This document shows positions 52,201 to 64,000 of a stretch of DNA of 64,000 bases, in pieces. The notes below the pieces were generated by a model. That model was not told the DNA's origin. It worked only from the letters and a program-made list of their open reading frames with translations, and did not search any database. Source of the DNA: Eonycteris spelaea. Its lineage: Eukaryota; Chordata; Mammalia; Chiroptera; Pteropodidae. Location of the stretch: contig PUFA01000070.1 of the NCBI GenBank assembly GCA_003508835.1, positions 3,410,001 through 3,474,000 of the forward strand. Reading direction: 5' to 3'. How positions within the stretch are numbered: the first letter of the stretch is position 1; each line of letters opens with the position of its first letter. The position numbers and the translations under genes are program-made.

Positions 52201-55200
52201 TGAGCTGAAGAAATAAAATTCTTGGACTGCCAAAGCTGAAGTCTTAGACCTTAGACTGCCAACCCTGTTAGATGTGTTTACAGCTGACAACAAGCCCTCT
52301 CTCTGAAATTTGTCTTCAGTTATAATACGTTTTTACTAGTAGTGACAGGACTTGTTTACTTTCAAGATGAAAATTCTATTTCACCTCTTGACTTATTACA
52401 GGGAAAATTGTTTTTAAAAACAAACTTCTTTGAAAACTTCTCATTCTAAACTACATGGAAGTTGAAATGAGAACAAGAAAAAAAAATTTAAGAGTTCTTA
52501 CTCTTATAGCAAGTAACAAGGGAAATAAATATTATTTTGTTTATATTGGAGAGGAAAACCAAGACTACCAACCTTTATAGCAGATAATTAAACACGCACT
52601 AAAATACAATGCTCAAAAGCAGCCATGGCACAAGCCTACTATTATATTTATTGTATGACTCATAGTTTCTTATTCACGTCTGGAATATTGTTTTCAAAAA
52701 GCAAAAGATGTCATCTGAAGCCAGCTCACAGAAGACACAATGACAGCATGGACTTTGCTAGAGGATCTCAGCTGGTGAGATTTCTGGTCCAGCCAACTTA
52801 CCATCACTCTTCACTAATTGAGTGATCTTTACTAATCAAATATCATCAGTGAGCTCACATGTGGGTAAATCATGCCTTGGCATGGTCCAGGACAATTATG
52901 TTTTAAGCTAAATTTTGGAAAAGGAAGGCTCAAAGAATACTTCACACTGGATAAGAATCTGTTGCTTGGATTGATTGCTAAAGAAAACGAATGCTTTGAA
53001 AAAATACCCAGAATGTCTCAGAGTTCAATGCCCATGGAACATCCCCAAGACACAGGCTCCCAGGGGGGAACAAGGAAGTAGGGATCTTCAGGCCTAGGTG
53101 CAGGTGGAGGCATTCTTGAGAACAAACTATTCTTTTAATGGGAAAAGGGGAAAGAAGCCAGAAAAAAAAGAAAGCCCCATACAAGATATAAAAGCTATGT
53201 CCCAAGGGCTTCCCGAAGGGAATCAGGTCTGGAACTTCTATGATTTCTTAATGCTGCTATTTTGTTTAACAATAAAATCTTAAAATAAAAAGGGCCTACG
53301 TGCTTATCTTCAGGGCTGAACAGAACTAGTGATGACAATTACCAAGAGAAAAAGGCCCGGAAACCTGCTGTGAGAAGAGAAAAAAGCACAGGGAGGTAGC
53401 CTGCTGCTAGAAATGGGCCTGGAACTCATCCTTACAGCTGCAGCTCTCCAGCAGTTATTCACCAGCAGTTCAGTGTCTAAGGGTCAGAAGAGATCATACT
53501 GATATCAGGTCTAGTGCTGTCTCCCATTGGGCAGGAGAGGGGTCTATCTTTGCACTCGTGCTAATAGCAAGGGTTGGCAATAGTGGCATTAAAGCCACTA
53601 TTGTTCTCTCTGCTCTCTCCACTATTTTTGAAGATCTGTGAGCAACTCCTGAATAGTAAAAGTAGTGTCTCCTAGAGGCAGTAACTGTGGCCAGCACTCC
53701 CCTCAGACCTTAAAGTAGGGCCTTAATAAGTAGTTCCTTCAACTCATTTATCGAGGATGGAGCCCACACACTATGAGCTCATGGTGACAAGCATCAAAAC
53801 CATTTTCCCCTCATGAAAGAGACACAGAGTCAGGGCAGCAGAAAGAAATTGAGGGGGAAGGAAAAAACCTTACAATTATCTGACACATCACATTATGCAC
53901 ATGGGACATTTTTTTTGTATGATTTTTCTCCTTAGTCATAAAAATCTATTTCTCTATTCAAATACAGACATCCTTGAAGACAATCAGGTGTGGCTTTTGC
54001 ATTTTGTTTATTTCAGAGAAAGGATTCTGTCAAGTATAGAACAAATAGGCTTTTGAAATTCCAATACCAAATCCTACTCAGCACCATCTTCTACCTCCTA
54101 ATGGTCCCTATTTATACTTTCTCAGAACCACCCCTTTAATCAGATATTTTCAAAATCAAAACCCCCTTAATATCCTCCCAACACACTCAAATATTTCAGA
54201 TGAAGTATTTTAAGAATTATCAGTCTTACTTACAGACCAAAAGTTTTAAAAAAACTTATCTAATATAATAATTAATTCACAGCTGGAATACAAGTCCCAT
54301 TTCAGAGTATCATACTTTAAATGTATTTATAATCCTGTAGCCAGGTCCATGCAAGATGAAATTCATAGCTAACCCAAGATTTTAAAAATCATATAAGTCT
54401 TCCTGGCCTATCATCTTCTGTGAAGTATGTTCTTACCTCAAAATAATTGAAATCGATTCAATACCACTTGAGGTAGGTTTATGCTGACCATATAAAGACA
54501 TTTTATATTTCTTTTATTCATTCATTCATGAAATAAACATTTATTCATCAACTGCTATGGGAAAAGGATTGTGTTATGTATGGCCTAAGGGCAATAAAAG
54601 TGTGAATTCAATACATTTTTTACCCTCAAGAAGCTTACAGTTTACTGAGGGAGAGACAAATGGGTAGTGATAGAACAGTGTGAAAGATCCAAGTACTATG
54701 TGAGTACTTGGAGGAATACCATTATCTCTACTTCCTCTTAAATAATGTAGTATATTCCATTGTTTTCCCAGAGCTTTGTTTCATTGAACTATTAAATTTC
54801 ACCTGAAAACAGATGAAATCTTATAAGTGTGGTATTCACAAATATACTTTACTTTCACATCAGGAGTATAACTGGAAGACTCATCACTTTGGAATGTGAA
54901 ATCATTGTTTGACCTGGTCACAATTAACTATTTATCTTAGATTTCCCAACCTCTTACACCAAGCCATTCTAAGATTCTTTTGACCCAGTCAAGGAATATG
55001 AAAGGAGAGTTTTCTCATTCCTATTGATGCAAATTATTTTGGCTTAGAAATGTACGTTCCTAGGAGAAGGGTGATATCTTTGAAAGAATACGCTTAATTT
55101 TGATGGTGAGAAGAGAGAAGTATCCGGAAGAGGAGAGAGATTACAATCAACATTAATGTCGGCTTGGGGTGGCCTGGGAGCCTTAGATCTCCTAGTTGGG

Positions 55201-55279
55201 TTCATTCAGAAGAGAAGACATAGAATATGCAGACTGATGGGAAAGTGTGTGAAAGCTCACAGTCATTGCACCTAATAAG

Positions 55280-55500
55280 GCCCTCCAGGAGGCAATGTGG
55301 TATGTCAAAAAGACCAGGGTTAGAATTCTAACGCCCATATTTACTAGCTGTATGTCCTTGGGCAAGTTACTTAATTTCTGGATTCAGATTCATCATCTTT
55401 AGAATTAACAATACTTTTTTGAGTTATGAGAAATAAATGGCATAATGAGAGCCAAGACTCTAGCGCAGTAGTGGCACAAAGCAGGCACTTGATAGATTTA
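55280..55500 (+). mobile_element. MIR SINE
   Basis: AGACCAGGGTTAGAATTCTA, TACTAGCTGTATGTCCTTGG, GCAAGTTACTTAATTTCTGG and GGCACAAAGCAGGCACTTGA. Confidence 0.88.
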
Positions 55501-57464
55501 CATTTGCGTGTCCTCCTTTTCTTAGTGTTCTTTACTATACAAAATAAAGGTTAAGATGGCCCTGTTAGCAATCCACCCAGAAGTCTGCCCAGCAGAGGAC
55601 CCAGAACTGGACTCACAGAGAAAGTCTGACTGGCCAGAACACCTGCCTGAGGTCCTCACCAGATACTCCTCTTTTACGTTCTTACCTTGGTACCCTCAGT
55701 CACTGGGAAGAATATTGAGATTAGCTTCATGTTTACTCCAGAGAGCTAAATCAGCTGCTGAATAGGAGTCATGGAAGACAGCAGCAAAATTCAAGAATGC
55801 ACTAACTGTAATAAAACATAACCTTAGGTGATCTTAAATGTCCTGTCCTTTGGCCTTCTCAGGTGAAGGCTGCAAGCCCAACAATCAGGAGTGCCATGAA
55901 AGAACATCTAAAACGAGGTGACGTTCAACTACCAATACCAGTAAAATAGCTTCCAACACTATGATTCTGAGATCAATTTAACTGATAGTCAGAGCCTATC
56001 ACTCTATAAAAACTCCTCAATCCAATATAAATGTTGACCAACTATAATGCTTGAAGAATACAGTTTGGGATTGTTATATTTTCAGGTCAAATGAAATTTA
56101 AGCAAAGAAGATCCTTTTGGTTTCAGTCCTTACTAAGAATTTTTTAATGTATTATTATATTTTCTTGATTCTAAAAGAGTATCTTTTATGTATTTATTAA
56201 GAATTCACATTATCTTTAGATCATTATTCTCATTGTATAAGACTCCAAGACAGATATTAGAAAGGAATTTTGAATCACGTTAGGAACTTTATTAAAAGGA
56301 AAATGAATGTCTCCTGAATTACATGGATGACACACTTGGGGGTAAGAGGAATTTTATGATGTCAGTCAATGCAGGCCTCCGCGTTTTTAAGGGTAGCATA
56401 TCTGGACATTTATATTCATTTTTATTTTTACCTACATAAAGATATGGGAGTCCACCAGTGTAGCCTTGGAAATGGTCACATGTGTGTTCTCTAGTTTTTG
56501 AAAGTCAATCAAAAGTTTTGGTAATAGAGAAAAACTCCTAAGGAAGCAGACAGCTCTTAATAAATACACTTTCTACATGTTCCTTCTAGAAGCGATGTAA
56601 GTGTGGCCTGATACATACTTAATATAGAAGTACTGACACCTTTAATTATCACTATCTTTAGTCCCAGCTTACCACAAAGTGTCACTGGCAGTACGTCAGT
56701 CTGGCCCAATGCCAGTATCAATCAGATATACCAGCTTCTGAGGTAGGAATAGATTATGTCTAAAAAAAGTAACCTCTGGTTTCTCTAAATTTTAAACCTT
56801 CCTAATACTTGAAAATTAAGTCCTACAGTGTACCTTAGGAAAATTCAAAATAATTTTCTAGCATAGGGCCTGATATACAGTAGGAACTCAGTAAATTTTT
56901 TTTTTAATTGCATCTATGACACACAAAGAGTATCATATTGGGATCCTGCTGACTGGATTTTTTAAATGGTACCTGCCTTAACACCTGCATTCCATATGCC
57001 ACACTTCTACTCCCACACCTGATTCATCCATGTCCTTGAATTATTTATAGGCAGACCTATTCTTCTCAATAGATCATAAACTCCTCTGAGCACAGGGACT
57101 AAGGCTTATTCATTGCTTTATCTCTCCCTTCCCTGCCTGCAGCTAACATAGGGCTCCATACACATTGGACGCTCAACACATAAATGTTAAAAATAAATAA
57201 CATCATTAACTCATCCTGTCAAGAAGAGAGCCATACCTTCCCACTCATCAAAAAAAGGGCTTTTTATTCAACTGCAAGAGAAATGAACAGATGTGTTTAT
57301 GAACAGTTATGTAGACTGACATTTGTGTAATGTACAAAAAAACCCACAAACACTATTCTTAGTTTCCCTGGCAGGTTTCCAAAATATACAATGCTCAAAT
57401 ATCACATATTTGCTCTAGTTATTTGGTAAAAGATGCTTTTAAAAGTCTAGATGTAATGGCAGTC

Positions 57465-57665
57465 AGCATAGTAGAGTAGCAAAAAAGCAGAAACTCTAGA
57501 AACAACTGACTGGATTTGAAACCTGGCTCCACCACTCAGTAGCTATGTAAATTTGGGTAAGTTAATTATCTCAGTTTCCTCACCCATAAATGGGACAAAA
57601 GACCTACTTCAGAGGGGTTATTCTAAGGATCAAATGATACCACATTGCCTGGCCCAGTGTACTTT
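57465..57665 (+). mobile_element. MIR SINE
   Basis: TGGATTTGAAACCTGGCTCC, ACCACTCAGTAGCTATGTAA, CTCAGTTTCCTCACCCATAA, then TTGCCTGGCCCAGTGTAC. Confidence 0.85.
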
Positions 57666-57667
57666 AC

Positions 57668-57850
57668 ACACACAGCATACCCCATTTTATTGCATTTCAC
57701 TTGATTTTGCTTCACAGATGTTGCATTTTCTACAAATCGAGGGCAAGAACCTCCACCAGCAAAAATATTATGACTGACTTTATTGTACTACTCATTTTGC
57801 TGTAGTAGTCTGGAACCCAATCTGCAATATCTCGAGTTATGCCTGTATAA
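57668..57850 (+). mobile_element. Tigger1-derived MITE (Tc1/mariner superfamily)
   Basis: Starts CAGCATACCCCATTTTATTG and ends with CAATATCTCGAGTTATGCCT, the two Tigger1 ends. The interior keeps GGGCAAGAACCTCCACCAGC and AAAAATATTATGACTGACTT, the codons at the very end of the Tigger1 transposase. Most of the gene is deleted. Confidence 0.82.
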
Positions 57851-58619
57851 CTATTACCCATTATATCAATATATGGTGTTAAAGGCACTTGGACTATTTT
57901 CTTAAAGGAAAGACATTTGAAACACTGTTATAGATTACAAATGATGCCACACGGTCACTCTATCTTTTTTGCTCTTTAATTATGCTACCGCCCATTCTAG
58001 CATAGAGATTTTAGTGCAAAACCTGTCTGGGAAGCCCATAAAGAGGAACATCCATTTAAATTGACAAATTGCTCACACTTTTCATCATCTTGATTTTTTT
58101 TTTTAACATGTTACTTGGAGAGAATTTGCTTTAATGCAGATAAGCTAGTCCTTCCCTGCTCTTCATAAATTAATAAAGCATTAATTACCTGACAGCCACT
58201 CACTCTGTGAGATCACCACAAGCATAAAACCAATCTTTCACAGCAGAGTTTAAGTAAACAATTTTCTTCTCAGTCTATTTCTCCATTACAGCTTTTTAAA
58301 TAATGCATGTAATTTTCTAAAATTTGGTTCAATCATTTTATTTTAGAGTTTCCCAAATGTGGTCCATCACTTATTATCCTGCAATATATTTTCATTATCT
58401 GCAACATAAATAAGTCTTATGGTGTATTCCACATCCATACATGTACTATCACTAATTCCTCGAGTTAGAGGTTGCAAATACTTCCTAGAAGGAGAAATTG
58501 CTTGTCAAAAAGAAATCATTTTTATGTTTATCAATTTTCCAGGGCTGTATTTTCTAATGGAGAAGCACAACAAAAGAAAAATAGGAGGAGAACAATAACT
58601 AGTTACAACAATGACCATG

Positions 58620-59035
58620 TATCAATTGTCTGTTGTGGATCGGGCATTATGTTGGGTGCTTTAATTACCTTATCTCTTTTTAACCTAAACAAGTAAATCT
58701 TATTTCCCAAGCAATAGTTAAAGGAGAGTGTACATATATATTGTCAGGGTGATTTTTAGGCATAGGTAAAAAATTACTAACAGAAAATATAGTCAAATAT
58801 AAATAGTGAATTTTGGGTGGTGGGAATATGGGAATTTATTGTATTTTTCCTTGTACTTTTCTCATCTGTTTCTATCCCTACGGGACAAAGGAAGGAAAGA
58901 AAGAACAAACAAATGAACAAACAAACCAAGAGATTGAGTAACTTTCCCAATTTCATATGACTAATAAGCAGTGGAATTGAGATTTGAACCCAGATCTGTC
59001 TCACTCTAAAGCCACACTCTATCCACTAAGTTGAT
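58620..59035 (-). mobile_element. MIR, reverse orientation, with an interruption
   Basis: Reverse MIR pieces: TTATGTTGGGTGCTTTAATT near 58,650 and GAGTAACTTTCCCAATTTCA, AATTGAGATTTGAACCCAGA, CCACACTCTATCCACTAAGT at 58,937-59,030. The 58,700-58,930 part between them does not fit MIR. Confidence 0.6.
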
Positions 59036-60376
59036 AAGGTATTTTTTATCTCAGCAGGATCAAAAACATTTTGGAAGTTCTAAAAGACAACTTGTTCACA
59101 GCCCCACTTACCTTACCAAGTGAATGAAATGTTCATCACTTCCTAAAACTCCCCTTATATTATTTATCTACAAAAACAAACAAGATACTGGTAGAGATAA
59201 CAAAGAAGTAGCTTCAACAAAGTCAGCTTAGCATGGCCAGTTAACAAAAATATTCCATGCCAGAGCAAACGAGTGAAGTTTTTAGGTAAGGACTACTGAA
59301 GGCCAGCTGTATCACACTTGATGGGACCCACAGGCGTTCATTAGGCAATGATGGGGCTTGGTGGCAACCTCCTGTAACACTGCTTTCTACATCAACCCAC
59401 TCTATCCAGGAAAAATCTGGGCCACCTTGAAGTTCCTCAAGAAACTGCAGATGTGATTTGTCTCTAAACATAATTCCCAAACATAAAGTGGGAAACAAAA
59501 AGCTAGTTAATTAGCTCAGAAAGCAACAAACTAAAGACCTCCTCCCTAGAGAGAAAATGTTAAATGATAGACTTGGGGGATAATCGGTCTTGAATAATTT
59601 TTGTGCCATTGCTGTATTCCCCCTTGTGCATGAAGCAGCTATTGTAATCACTATCTCAGAGTTAAGATAACATTTTAGATAACTCAAAGCAAATTGCCCA
59701 GACTTTTAAAAATGTATTTGAAAACTCCTGCACAATATCACACACAGTAGAAAAATCTCATGAACCACTAATGAACATTGAAGTTTTGATACAGTGAGTC
59801 AATGCTTCAGATGCTCCCTTGCCATATGTCCAACACTCGCATTACAAATTTGTGCAAGCAATGTGCTAGACATCGGGAAAACTGAGACCGGCAAGGCACA
59901 GTGAACTGTGAGGTTCAGACCAGAAAATAGAGTATGATATGTGTCCAGGGTGACCCTGAAAAAAAAAGCACCTAATTCAGACTATTTGATCAAAAGTACT
60001 TTCCAGAAGAGATGATGCCTCAGCTAGATCCTAAAAATAGAAGTTACCACCTAGAGAGAACAGAAAAAAAAAAGACCAGGCAGCAGATACAGTATGTGGC
60101 AAGAGAAGATGTGCTGAGTGCCACAGGTAACTCTTCTTGCCTGGATCACGGACTGGGAAGAAACAATGTGGAGAAGAGAGGAAGGGGGGAGTCACACAGC
60201 ATTTAAGCATCAACAATGGAAATTATTTTTCTGAGTAGTGATAAGACAATTAGGAAATGATGCTTTAGCTTTTGATTCATTTTTAATTTTGTGGAAAAAA
60301 TATCATGAATGGTACATTAGGACAAGCACAGAAGGAGTTGACAGGAAATGCAGCACCAACTACCCATGTGACCATA

Positions 60377-60380
<4 letters not shown>

Positions 60381-60418
<38 letters not shown>
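60381..60418. repeat. (TG)n microsatellite
   Basis: About 19 TG units directly before the start of the antisense L1. Confidence 0.97.
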
Positions 60419-60419
<1 letters not shown>

Positions 60420-61130
60420 TAAAATACACATAACATGAAAATTACCACATAAACCACTTTTATGCGCACAGTTCAGCAGATTGAGTACATTCAAACTGTC
60501 GTGCAACCATCTCTAGACTTTCCATCTTCCCAAACGAAAACTCTGTACCCATTAAACAATAACTCCCTATGCTTCCCTCCAGTCCCTGTCGACCACCATT
60601 CTGCATTCTATCTCTATGAGTTTGACTTCTCTGGGCACCTCATTTTAGTGGAATTATACAGTATTTATGTTTTTATGACAGAATTATTTCACTGAGCTCA
60701 TGATGTCCTCAAGGTTCATCCATGTTGTAGCATGTGTCGGAATTCCCTTCGTTTTTAAGGCTAAACAATATCCCACTGTACGTATACACACCATTCCTCC
60801 GTAGATGGATACTTGGGTTGCTTCTACCCTTCAGCTATTGTGAATAATGCTGCTATGAGCCTGTATGTACAGACACCTCTTCGAAACCCTGCTTTCAATT
60901 CTTTGGGGTATCTACCCCAAAATAGAATTGCTAGATCATATGGTAATTCTTTTCTTAATTTTCTGAGGCACTGTAATACCACTTTCCACAGCAGTAGCAC
61001 CGTTTTACTTTCCCACCAACAGTGTGCAAGGGCTTTGGTTTTTTTCCACATTCAGGTCCATACTTGTTATTTTTGTTTTTTTGATAGTAGCCATCCTAAC
61101 GGGTGTGAAGTAATTGTAAACATCTTATTT
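60420..61130 (-). mobile_element. Old L1 3' end, reverse orientation
   Basis: Antisense 3' UTR and ORF2 end in order: AAAATACACATAACATGAAA, CCCATTAAACAATAACTCCC, GATGTCCTCAAGGTTCATCC, ATACTTGGGTTGCTTCTACC and TTTTTTTGATAGTAGCCATC. Confidence 0.92.
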
Positions 61131-61984
61131 AACGCTTTTGAGCCTTCAATTTCCTCATCTGTAAAACCAATGTGCTGGACCAGATGAGATCCCCAAGGAT
61201 CTCAAATTGCAATAGTCTATGAATCGAGAGAAGTAGGTCAATTTACTGGGAAAACTCAGATCATGTAATCACTCTTAGGCTTACATTCTCTAACTATATT
61301 CACAGTACCGACACATAATCTGGATACGGTTTCAAATAAAACACATACTGAAATTCAAGTGCAAGAGCATTAACCTAATGGGAAAGTTTATGAGAACCTG
61401 GCCCCAGCCATCCATGGAGAGGACATGATACCACTGGATACTGAAGTTGACTGGTCCACAGAGGTAGAACAATTTTTACTTTCCAAAACACCCCCTATCG
61501 GTGGAGTTGACCATTAGCAATGGCTACAATAGAGACATCTAATAATTGTTTAATTTTCACTCATATCAAGGGATAAAACTGCAACTAAATTAAAAAGCGG
61601 TAAGGCTGAGATGACAGAGAGAAGTGATCATTTGAGATGAACCCTCCTCACTCACACAGTGACTAAAAGTTTGGAAAAGGAAACATATTTTCTAAATGAG
61701 ACACCCTGAAAAGTGTCACCAGTAAGTCCCCTGGAAGAACTATGTTTACAAACAGGTAAACAAAGGCAAGCAGGATGATTTGCAGAAAAACCAGTAATAA
61801 CAAAAACAGAATCCAAGACTCCTAAACTCACAGTTTGCAAATTAAGCGCATCCTCTAAAAGGAAGGATTGTTATTATTACATCTTTCCAAGAACAACAAC
61901 AGAAAAAACTATTAATATGGATGTGTAAACACTGTTTAGCTCCATAAAAGTCTATGTCTCTTGTAGAAGTGCTGAAGCGTTGTG

Positions 61985-62322
61985 GACCTTGATGTGGGAA
62001 TCAAACATAAGAAGCCTCTTCAATGTTCCACCAAGAATTATCTGTAACTATGTGTGGTGATGGATGTTAACTAGATTTACTGTGGTGATTATTTTGCAAT
62101 ATATACAAATGTCACCTGAAACTAATATGTCATGTGTTAATGATATCTCAAAAAAATCATCATCTAACCCCTGAAGACAATAAACGTCCTCAGTTACAAG
62201 GGTTGAGTCACTTATACCTTTTGTGGGTGATCACAAGAGAACTAGGGCAAAAAAAAAGCTCAAAAAGGACTGCCAATGTGAGCTAAAAAAAAAAAAACAA
62301 ACAAAAAAAACAAAAAAAAAAC
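61985..62322 (+). mobile_element. L1 3' UTR fragment with A-rich tail
   Basis: GTGATGGATGTTAACTAGAT, GATTATTTTGCAATATATAC and CACCTGAAACTAATATGTCA are typical 3' UTR segments of L1s; an A/C-rich stretch lies at 62,285-62,321, although about 130 bp separate it from the last clear L1 base. Confidence 0.7.
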
Positions 62323-63651
62323 CCTGCTCTGAAAGAGTCAAGATTATGGAGAAAATAAGAAAATCAGCTTGTGGCCCTTTCCCACTAGTTTTTAAACATA
62401 TTACAAAACCAATTCTAGAAACTGTGATCTGACAAATCAGAAAATTGTTGGATATCAGAGAGACAAGCAGGAAGATGGAAGTTCAGGTCTTAAATCAAAG
62501 AAAGGAGCAAGCCTGACCTCTGCTGGCCATCCTGAGTACTGGCAGCAAAATGTGCGAAGGAGACCCTTCTGTCTCCCCGCTGACTGAACCCGAGGACCCA
62601 GACTCACAGAAAACCCAACGTCAGCCAGCCACGGTAACTTTCACACGTGTTGGAACCTTTATGAGAGAGAGCGTGCAGGCCCAATGACAAACTTTGATCT
62701 TGCCTTAGTGACAGTGTCCTGGAACATTCCTTTTTGCAAACGGTGTTGAAAAGGCAATACTAAACAGACCCCAAAAAGAGCTGTCTAAAAGGCCAGGAAT
62801 GGGCTATGATGTGCATTCATTAGAAACAGCTCGTTTCCAACATAAGATATCAAAATCTATTTCTATACAGATTTCATTACAAACACTTACTTGCTCATGC
62901 CCTCACTAGAACAAAAATGATGTCACACTATTGTTGAAAGGCATGTAATCCATTGAAAGTAAAAACCATGAAAAAATGCCAAAAAACAGGTAAGAAAAAG
63001 TCTCTTTCAGTTTGGGGAGGAAGATAGGGTCAGATGCATATTTAGAACTGGGTAGGTAAAATTTTACAATGTTGTTAAGGAGATAGTCTATAAAGACAAT
63101 TCAGCTGAATTATCGGTCTTTGCTATTCTCCTATAGTCTGATACATAAATTTTCAAAGTTTTTCAGACTTTCTTTCTAACTAGAATGACATAACCTATTT
63201 TCCTGTACTTGCTCCATCCTCATGCAGAAATAAATTTATATTAAATTTATCGGTTAACAAATGTGCACTTGCCAAATAGCCAAATTCTCAAATGACTTTC
63301 AACCTAGCTAAGAAGGCAGTCCACACATGCTCATGTCCTATATTTATTCAACGGTTTACATTACACTAATTCTGAGGTTCCCTCTAGCTCCAAAATTCTA
63401 AGGTACTATAACTTCACAAAACTCCTGCACATTTACTAACTAAAGAGTTCCAATCTTAGCAGTCCTGATGCTGCTCCTTCCTAATCAGTAGCTTTTTCCA
63501 TTTATCAAAGTGATGATTCCAAATATGTTATTTACAAGCTCAGAGCCTACTCCAGCCTGTTTCTCTTACTTTCATCACCAAGTAATCTACCTCACACATG
63601 CACGCTTATGTGCACACACACAGTAACTTTGATCCAACCTCAATTTATTCA

Positions 63652-63661
63652 CCCCCCCCCC
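63652..63661. repeat. C homopolymer (10)
   Basis: Ten C after ATTTATTCA. Confidence 0.9.
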
Positions 63662-63924
63662 AGATATCTATCCATCCATCTAACATTCAGTGAGCCCCAC
63701 TGTAATGCCAAGCATTGTAATAAATACTGAGAATAAAGAGCTGGATGATTTAGCCCTTCCCCTAGAAGATCTATACCTAGTGGTATAAAGAGATGAATTA
63801 CCACAATAAAAAAGAATCAAATATAATATTGTTAGTGTTCTTATAGAAGTCAGGATAGGAAATGGTGGGGTTCAGAGGAATAAAATGTTCATCAATTCTA
63901 ACTATGGTGGGGACAGCAGTCGGC

Positions 63925-63937
63925 GGGGGGGGGGGGG
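63925..63937. repeat. G homopolymer (13)
   Basis: Thirteen G followed by TGCGGGGCGC; error-prone in sequencing. Confidence 0.9.
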
Positions 63938-64000
63938 TGCGGGGCGCAGGAAAAGGCTCAATACAAGGAAGGCAGAATAAGCCTACTGCATCTCACCTCA

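Larger units (their letters stand above)
49768..64000. other. Upstream or long-isoform intron region, no exon recognised
   Basis: Both strands were read for the N-terminal exons of the long TBC1D30 isoform and none was recognised. The stretch holds MIRs, a Tigger element, L1 pieces, a GT repeat and an unclassified repeat pair (listed separately). It is probably intron of the long isoform. Confidence 0.55.

Noticed and set aside
60813..61187. 124-codon plus-strand open frame
   Set aside because: It is antisense to the L1 ORF2 end.
49768..64000. Long-isoform exons of TBC1D30
   Set aside because: I looked for the coiled N-terminal segment that precedes VDTKLKF in the long isoform and could not recognise it on the minus strand here.
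1..64000. CRISPR arrays, operons, riboswitches, prokaryotic elements
   Set aside because: The sequence is plainly mammalian; the only regular repeats are microsatellites.

Overview
This is mammalian chromosomal DNA. It is AT-rich, has spliced exons separated by kilobase introns, and is full of old interspersed repeats (MIR, L2, CR1/L3, L1, hAT and Tigger fossils, an MLT1-type LTR). Two things point to a bat, most likely a fruit bat (Pteropodidae). The younger L1 tails end in the chiropteran style (about 38,700-38,800 and 47,400-47,490). Intron 4 carries a 5S rRNA-derived SINE flanked by a perfect 14-bp target-site duplication, and among mammals such SINEs are known from fruit bats and the springhare. 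No Alu, carnivore tRNA-Lys SINE or ruminant SINE was seen. The species call is inference.

The only protein-coding gene I can support is TBC1D30 on the minus strand. TBC1D30 is a TBC-domain Rab GTPase-activating protein linked to Rab8A and primary cilia. Twelve coding exons run from an alternative first exon in a CpG island (ATG at 49,267) down to the stop codon at 13,040-13,042. All splice sites are GT/AG. The arginine-finger motif IxxDxxR is split between exons 4 and 5, and the glutamine-finger YxQ is in exon 5. The upstream exons of the long isoform are not visible and should lie beyond 64,000.

Layout: 1-13,039 is 3' UTR plus downstream DNA with repeats; 13,040-49,267 is the gene; 48,590-49,770 is the CpG island and short-isoform promoter; 49,768-64,000 is upstream or long-isoform intronic DNA with only repeats recognised.

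The main surprise is that three coding exons each carry a single-base indel relative to the conserved frame: +1 at the end of exon 2, +1 at the end of exon 7, and -1 in exon 12. Removing them gives exactly 2,307 coding bases (768 residues). They are either assembly errors or real lesions. The exon 7 case could be rescued by a splice acceptor 4 nt downstream in exon 8. I found no new multi-gene system; the remaining points concern repeats, insertion structures and the CpG-island exon.
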